Positions 6,426 to 10,608 of a DNA stretch of 10,608 nucleotides are shown here, in pieces (position 1 is the first letter of the stretch; each line of letters begins with the position of its first letter). The notes under the pieces were generated by a model. It saw only the letters and a list, made by a program, of their open reading frames with translations, was not told the DNA's origin and searched no databases. Both the position numbers and the translations under genes were made by a program. Origin of the DNA: Hyphomicrobiaceae bacterium (GTDB taxonomy: Bacteria > Pseudomonadota > Alphaproteobacteria > Rhizobiales > JAKIUO01); the NCBI GenBank assembly GCA_021647535.1, contig JAKIUO010000101.1:1-10608 (forward strand). The letters are read 5' to 3'.

Positions 6426-9250
6426 GAGGCCTCCTCCATACCAACTCTGACTTCACGAAGGGTTTCGACCAGCCCCTCCCTGTCGAATTTTCCGACATAT
6501 TCATGAAAACCGGCTTCTTTGGATTTTTCGATAATGTCCGGTTCAGCATGAGACGACAGGGCGATAATCGGTGTATCTCCCCAATCAGGATCAAATTTGA
6601 GTTTTTCAGCAAACTCGATACCGTTCATGCCGGGCATTTCTATATCCGAGACGATGAGATCAAAATTAATACCGCGCTCTTTCAGGGACAGGGCCTCTTC
6701 ACCGCTGGCGGCAAGGGTCACATGATATCCAGCAGAGCCGAGCAGCGGGGCCAGCATATTACGGAAGAACGAGCTGTCATCTACCAGCAGCAGATTAAGG
6801 TTCTTCTGCATATTTCCACCATTGGGACGATCCTTGCGATCCAGCCAGTCATCAAAAGCTTTGGGCAGATAATGGGCCACATCAATCAGTTCGGTGGCTT
6901 TCTCGCGAATGACCGCAGAACCCAGAACACCAGGAATATCTGACTGAATTTCAATAACCAGACGATCTTCGACAATATCAATAATCTTGTCGACCACCAA
7001 CCCCATGGAATGATCATCATCAGTAAAGACCAGCACTGGTTGCCGAGGTTTGTCGCCACGACTGGCAGGGTCATAATCGTCCAGATAAACCAGTGGCATC
7101 AGTTTGCCGCGATATTGCACGAGGTCGCGGCCATTAATGCGTTCGATCTTGCTGTTGTCAATTTCTTCAAGACGTGTCACCAGCGACAGCGGCACAGCTT
7201 TTGGCTCATCCGATCCAGCGCTGAACACCAGCAAAGTGGTCAGATCTTCGCGAACGCTGGCCTGAACGACAGCAGCCTGACGCTCTACGGCTGCCTGCAC
7301 ACCACTATCAGCCGCCACACTTTGCGCAATGCCATTTGGATCAATAATCATGATCACACTGCCATCACCCAAAATGGTGTTGCCTGAGAACATGGAGATA
7401 TCGCGCAACATGTTGGACATCGGCTTCACGACGATTTCTTCTGTATGGAAAACGAAATCAACCACAATGCCAAAAGTTTGCGAACCCACCTGGGTGATGA
7501 TGACAAATTCCTTGCCCCCCTTGGCGTCCTTATATTCGGGAGACGGCTCCAGCCCCAGCTGCTTGTTGAGATAAATCAGCGGCAATAATTCGTTCCGCAG
7601 GCGCAGGACCGGCGCATCATTGATCATCTCGATGCGATGCCCGGCTTCGCCATGAGCGCGCACCAGCTCCACAACAGAGAGCTGTGGCACAGCAAAGCGC
7701 TGACCGCTGACTTCGACGATCAACGCCGATACAATAGCCAGAGTGAGAGGAATTTTGATGATAAAAGTGGTGCCTTTACCAACAACGGAGATCAGGTCAA
7801 CCGTGCCGCCAATCAGTTCGATATTGGTGCGCACGACATCCATGCCGACACCCCGTCCAGATACGGCAGTGACTTCCTTGGCGGTTGAAAAACCGGGGTG
7901 GAAGATAAATTTCTGGATCTGCCCTTCCGACATGCGATCAAGCTCGTCTTCTGTGGCCAGCTCGCTGGACAATACTTTAGCCCTGATTTTTTCAGCATCG
8001 AGACCGCGTCCGTCATCAACAATTTTGATGATGATCTGGCCACCCTCATGATAGGCTGACAGGGTGATCTTGCCAATTTCAGGTTTGCCCAGCATGGCCC
8101 GGTCAGAATTGGCTTCAAGGCCGTGATCAGCAGAATTGCGCACCATATGGGTGAGCGGATCCTTAATGACTTCAAGCACCTGGCGATCCAGTTCGGTTTC
8201 GGCACCGATCATTTCCAGATCAATCTTCTTGTCGAGCGAAAGCGACAGATCGCGCACAATGCGTGGCAGCTTCTGCCAGGCATTGCCAATGGGTTGCATA
8301 CGGGTCTTCATGACCCCTTCTTGCAATTCGGCAGTGACATTTGAAAGGCGCTGCAAGGGGCCTTTGAACTCACTATCATCATGCTTGCGGACCATTTCGA
8401 GCAGCTGATTGCGTGTCAGCACCAGCTCAGAGACCATGGTCATGAGCTGTTCGAGTGTTTCAACGCTGACACGGATGGTCTGATTGACTGGCGCCTTTTT
8501 GGGTTCAGCCCGGCGTTCTTCCTGGCGACGATCATCTTTTGCGCGCCGCTCTGCCTCTGGAGCTACGGCCGGTGTTTCCTTGGATGGAACCGGAACAGGC
8601 TCGGCCATTTCAGCCTGGGCTACAGCTTCTTGGGGCACCGCCTCATTGTCAGTAGAAAAATCCATATCAGGCAGCGGGGGCGGTCCCATATCATCCGGGC
8701 CGGGCGCCTCGTTAAAGGCGCGTTCAAGGTCCTCAAGCGTAACCTCACCCGGTTTCAAATCGCGCACCACAATATTCAGCGGACCATCGTCACCGGCCAT
8801 CTCACCCATGACCGCATTGCTATCTGCCGGTGTCTCCATTGCTGGCACCGCTTCAGGAACAGATGCTGCCGCTTGCTCTCCCAGCGACATGGCATCAAGC
8901 AGGTTGATCAGATCATCATCTGAACCAACAGGCTCGGATTGCGCTTCTTCGAGAACTTCCAGAATTTCCTTGAGACGATCAATGGTCTGCAAGATCAGCG
9001 ATACGCCATCACCCGTTACCGGCGAACCATCGCGATATTTACCCATCAGGGTTTCGGCAGCATGGGCCAGCGCCCCAAGGCGCGGCAGTCCAAGAAAACC
9101 GCATGTGCCCTTGATCGTATGAACAAGTCGGAAGATATTTGCCAATATCTCCGCATTGTTCGGGTCCTGCTCAAATTTGACAAGCTCGACATCAACAACA
9201 TCGAGACTCTCTACTGTTTCTGTTAGAAACTCCTGAAGCAGATCGTCCAT
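6422..9250 (-). CDS. cheA: Hybrid chemotaxis histidine kinase CheA with two CheW-like domains and a receiver
   Basis: CheA autophosphorylates on its HPt histidine and passes phosphate to CheY and CheB. I place the start at the ATG at 9250 (MDDLLQEFLTE), with AAGGGG just upstream; a GTG 30 bases earlier is in frame but adds a non-conserved leader. Domains in the 942-residue protein: HPt 1-105 (H44 in VHTIKG); an acidic Pro/Glu-rich linker about 110-255; dimerisation helices about 257-320; HATPase about 325-500, with HMVRNSADHGLE (N372), VDDGRGLD and GRGVGMDVV; CheW-like domain 1 about 503-650; CheW-like domain 2 about 670-800; receiver about 818-940 with D824/D825, D869 in SDIEMPGMNG and K921. 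No clear P2 domain is seen in the linker. The second CheW-like domain and the fused receiver make it larger than classical CheA (about 650-700). Confidence 0.96.
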   Translation of the reverse strand: MDDLLQEFLTETVESLDVVDVELVKFEQDPNNAEILANIFRLVHTIKGTCGFLGLPRLGALAHAAETLMGKYRDGSPVTGDGVSLILQTIDRLKEILEVLEEAQSEPVGSDDDLINLLDAMSLGEQAAASVPEAVPAMETPADSNAVMGEMAGDDGPLNIVVRDLKPGEVTLEDLERAFNEAPGPDDMGPPPLPDMDFSTDNEAVPQEAVAQAEMAEPVPVPSKETPAVAPEAERRAKDDRRQEERRAEPKKAPVNQTIRVSVETLEQLMTMVSELVLTRNQLLEMVRKHDDSEFKGPLQRLSNVTAELQEGVMKTRMQPIGNAWQKLPRIVRDLSLSLDKKIDLEMIGAETELDRQVLEVIKDPLTHMVRNSADHGLEANSDRAMLGKPEIGKITLSAYHEGGQIIIKIVDDGRGLDAEKIRAKVLSSELATEDELDRMSEGQIQKFIFHPGFSTAKEVTAVSGRGVGMDVVRTNIELIGGTVDLISVVGKGTTFIIKIPLTLAIVSALIVEVSGQRFAVPQLSVVELVRAHGEAGHRIEMINDAPVLRLRNELLPLIYLNKQLGLEPSPEYKDAKGGKEFVIITQVGSQTFGIVVDFVFHTEEIVVKPMSNMLRDISMFSGNTILGDGSVIMIIDPNGIAQSVAADSGVQAAVERQAAVVQASVREDLTTLLVFSAGSDEPKAVPLSLVTRLEEIDNSKIERINGRDLVQYRGKLMPLVYLDDYDPASRGDKPRQPVLVFTDDDHSMGLVVDKIIDIVEDRLVIEIQSDIPGVLGSAVIREKATELIDVAHYLPKAFDDWLDRKDRPNGGNMQKNLNLLLVDDSSFFRNMLAPLLGSAGYHVTLAASGEEALSLKERGINFDLIVSDIEMPGMNGIEFAEKLKFDPDWGDTPIIALSSHAEPDIIEKSKEAGFHEYVGKFDREGLVETLREVRVGMEEAS

Positions 9251-9412
9251 ATCGCCCCTTATCCCCGTAATTATTAGCACATCTCCGAGCGATTATCTGG
9301 TTCGCATAAAGAGATTTGTTGTGTGCCATAATGGGAAAAGAGTGTTAACATAGGCTAAACTTTATTAACAAAGCAAAACCTGTGGTTGTAACAAAACGAT
9401 AGTACCCTTGGG
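9251..9412 (-). promoter_or_regulatory. cheA upstream region with candidate promoter
   Basis: The 162-bp spacer between chpT and cheA is AT-rich and contains no gene. On the minus strand TTGCTT is followed after 18 bases by TATGTT, a weak sigma70-like pair overlapping the CtrA-like site. GATAAT nearer the gene is another possible -10 without a good -35. No hairpin-plus-T terminator for chpT was found, so read-through from chpT into cheA remains possible. AAGGGG before the ATG is the ribosome-binding site. Confidence 0.45.
9344..9359 (-). promoter_or_regulatory. Candidate CtrA-binding site
   Basis: Read on the minus strand this is TTTAGCCTATGTTAAC, eight of nine fixed positions of the CtrA consensus TTAA-N7-TTAAC. 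A second TTAACA lies exactly 20 bp away (plus-strand copies at 9345-9350 and 9365-9370), about two helical turns. CtrA is known in alphaproteobacteria to control flagellar and chemotaxis genes, and chpT of the same phosphorelay is next door. Short AT-rich motifs arise by chance, so this stays tentative. Confidence 0.45.
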
Positions 9413-10060
9413 TCAGGAAAAACTGACGGCCAGGATGACACCTTCACCTTCCATTGTGATGGAAACATCAGCGCTGGTTGCCTTTGCCACCCGTCCGGTA
9501 AAATAGGGCTGGATCGAGCGCGCATCAACATCTTCTTGCTGCGTGCCGGAAATCAATTCGACAACCCCGGCTGGAATACGGGCTTTTGGGCCGCTGGTAC
9601 GGATGGTGAATTGTGGCTGCCCGGCATCTTCCTTAATATCGATGGCGATTTTGCCACCGCGCGGCACTGTTCCCATAGAAATCGCCACAAGATTGAGCAA
9701 TAATTTAACGTGATTTTTAGGAAGTGTGGCGAGGCTGCACTGCCAATCAACCTGATGTTTTTTATCACTTTCCACATATTTGCAAGCGACAGACTGCGCC
9801 TCTTTCAGATCAACCTCCAACCCGGATGATCCCGCCGCCCCAAAAGCCAGTCTGGCAAATTGCACTTTGGCCGTAATCGCTCCGACCCCGTTGCGGATCA
9901 TGGACAGCGCGCTATCACGCTGCTCTTCATCATCTTCATCTTCCTCAAGCACATCAAGCCCGAAACCAACAGCCGTCATTGGCCCGATGGCGTCATGACA
10001 GATTTTACTGGAAACCAATGCTGCCAGATCAATATCGCTCAACTGATTTATCTCGCCCAT
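9413..10060 (-). CDS. chpT: ChpT-type histidine phosphotransferase
   Basis: ChpT receives phosphate from the receiver of the hybrid kinase CckA and passes it to CtrA and CpdR, linking cell cycle and motility control. The 215-residue length fits the family. The N-terminal DHp-like helices hold the phospho-acceptor H22 in SSKICHDAIGPM; the second helix ends in VQFARLAFGAAG, a family signature. Residues about 85-215 form the degenerate ATPase-like domain, which in this family does not bind ATP. AAGGAAG before the ATG at 10060 supports the start. Differences from the usual pattern are AVGFG where INNG is common, and a very acidic run LEEDEDDEEQRD (38-49). It lies upstream of the che operon in the same direction, separated by 162 bp. 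Confidence 0.9.
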   Translation of the reverse strand: MGEINQLSDIDLAALVSSKICHDAIGPMTAVGFGLDVLEEDEDDEEQRDSALSMIRNGVGAITAKVQFARLAFGAAGSSGLEVDLKEAQSVACKYVESDKKHQVDWQCSLATLPKNHVKLLLNLVAISMGTVPRGGKIAIDIKEDAGQPQFTIRTSGPKARIPAGVVELISGTQQEDVDARSIQPYFTGRVAKATSADVSITMEGEGVILAVSFS

Positions 10061-10238
10061 CCCACACTTCCTTTTTATTTAGGTTCGCGCCAGCAGACCC
10101 CAAGAAGCCTCTCACCTGATCGTCCACCAGAGCAGACTTAATAGGTTTCTCACGCGAATCACCTGAAAATCATAGACTACAGCTGTACCCCCTAAAAATA
10201 GTCATGAGAAGGAAAGATAGAGCAGAAAAGGCCCGAAT
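10061..10238 (-). promoter_or_regulatory. chpT upstream region with possible promoter and palindrome
   Basis: The 178-bp spacer holds no gene. On the minus strand TATGAT (10174-10169, five of six to the -10 consensus) lies next to the perfect palindrome TACAGCTGTA (10178-10187); the matching -35 (TTTTTA, spacing 18) is weak. TCAGGTGA occurs twice, at 10166-10159 and 10119-10112. The chpT ribosome-binding site AAGGAAG closes the region. I saw no terminator for the upstream gene. Confidence 0.35.
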
Positions 10239-10608
10239 TTACAGCATTGGCGTATTTTGAGTGCTGCTTTTCGATGGTTTTGAACCGGTTTTAGGCCGTG
10301 ACAGCACCATGCCGGCGCGGGCATCATCGAACCAGCGCGACACAGCGCTGCCGACATTATCGTGCAGCTTGCCTTTCCACTGCGCAATGGTCAGATCAAG
10401 CGCCTCGCTATTGGTTTTGACAAAATTGGCGCGATTTTTCTTCTCGCGGCGCTTGTTCAAAAAATAATCGGCTGCCGCCCCGAGCACAAGCCCGGCGGCT
10501 GTGCCAACCGCTGTGCCAACACCGGGCGCGGCCACAGTCCCAACTGCCGCACCGCCTTCAGCCAGAGCAATACGACTTCCCATGCTGGTGACGACACCTC
10601 GCGACAAG
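10239..10608 (-). CDS. Unknown glycine-zipper-like membrane-associated protein, partial
   Basis: The frame is open to the window edge, so at least 122 C-terminal residues are seen and the true start probably lies outside; a TTG at the edge and an internal ATG are possible but unsupported starts. The visible part begins with a hydrophobic Gly/Ala-rich stretch (GGAAVGTVAAPGVGTAVGTA and on to LVLGAAADYF) with small residues at intervals, as in glycine-zipper or hairpin membrane segments. NKRREKKNRANF follows, basic and probably cytoplasmic, then a helical region and a Ser/Lys/Thr/Pro-rich tail. I do not recognise the family with certainty; similar 'G-rich hairpin, D-x-x-L-x-K-x-x-E, R-x-x-F' membrane proteins occur in alphaproteobacteria. 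No functional link to chpT can be shown. Confidence 0.6.
   Translation of the reverse strand, partial: LSRGVVTSMGSRIALAEGGAAVGTVAAPGVGTAVGTAAGLVLGAAADYFLNKRREKKNRANFVKTNSEALDLTIAQWKGKLHDNVGSAVSRWFDDARAGMVLSRPKTGSKPSKSSTQNTPML

Noticed and set aside
8484..9122. Long plus-strand open frame of 212 codons opposite cheA
   Set aside because: It is antisense to a fully supported CheA, has low-complexity Ser/Ala/Arg composition and lacks a ribosome-binding site; it reflects codon bias of the real gene.
9310..9328. Sigma54 promoter for cheA (TGGCAC on the minus strand)
   Set aside because: TGGCAC matches the -24 element, but the required TTGC-type -12 element is absent at the correct spacing.
9401..9430. 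Terminator for chpT (small TCAG...CTGA and CCCAAGGG elements)
   Set aside because: The stems are too short and are not followed by a T-tract.
1..10608. tRNA, rRNA, CRISPR array or insertion sequence
   Set aside because: No cloverleaf with TTCRA and CCA-side features, no regularly spaced repeats and no transposase motifs were found; the only mobile-element signals are the AlpA and DUF3987 genes.

Overview
This window looks like a chromosomal segment of a motile alphaproteobacterium of moderate GC. The evidence is a ChpT-type histidine phosphotransferase, a family essentially confined to alphaproteobacteria with a CckA-ChpT-CtrA phosphorelay, next to an alphaproteobacterial-style chemotaxis operon. 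I cannot place it to genus. All convincing genes lie on the minus strand, so transcription runs from the right end of the window to the left.

Right part (about 9400-10608): the C-terminal part of an unrecognised glycine-zipper-like membrane-associated protein runs off the window edge. chpT follows, after a 178-bp spacer with a possible promoter. A 162-bp spacer (9251-9412) separates chpT from cheA. It carries a near-consensus CtrA-type site and paired TTAACA motifs, so it is the likely control region of the chemotaxis operon.

Middle (3272-9250): a compact operon cheA-cheW-cheY-cheB-cheR. CheA is an unusual hybrid kinase with an HPt domain, kinase core, two CheW-like domains and a C-terminal receiver. 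CheW couples it to receptors, CheY carries the signal, and CheB/CheR set receptor methylation. cheA/cheW overlap by 4 bp and cheB/cheR are 7 bp apart, which indicates translational coupling. No chemoreceptor or cheD gene is in the window.

Left part (1-3271): directly after the cheR stop there is a strong sigma70-like promoter (TTGAGA-16-TATAAT) driving a cargo or replication module typical of integrative elements or satellite prophages. It holds two small unknown genes in the same frame separated by one stop codon, an AlpA-family regulator, a DUF3987/YfjI-type primase-helicase-like protein, and a small repeat-bearing protein coupled to it. No integrase or att site is visible, so the left end of the element lies outside the window. 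No tRNA, rRNA, CRISPR array or insertion sequence was seen.

The two most interesting points are the link between the CtrA phosphorelay and chemotaxis (chpT, a hybrid CheA with a receiver, and a CtrA-like site), and the AlpA/DUF3987 island abutting cheR with its own promoter and operator-like inverted repeat.
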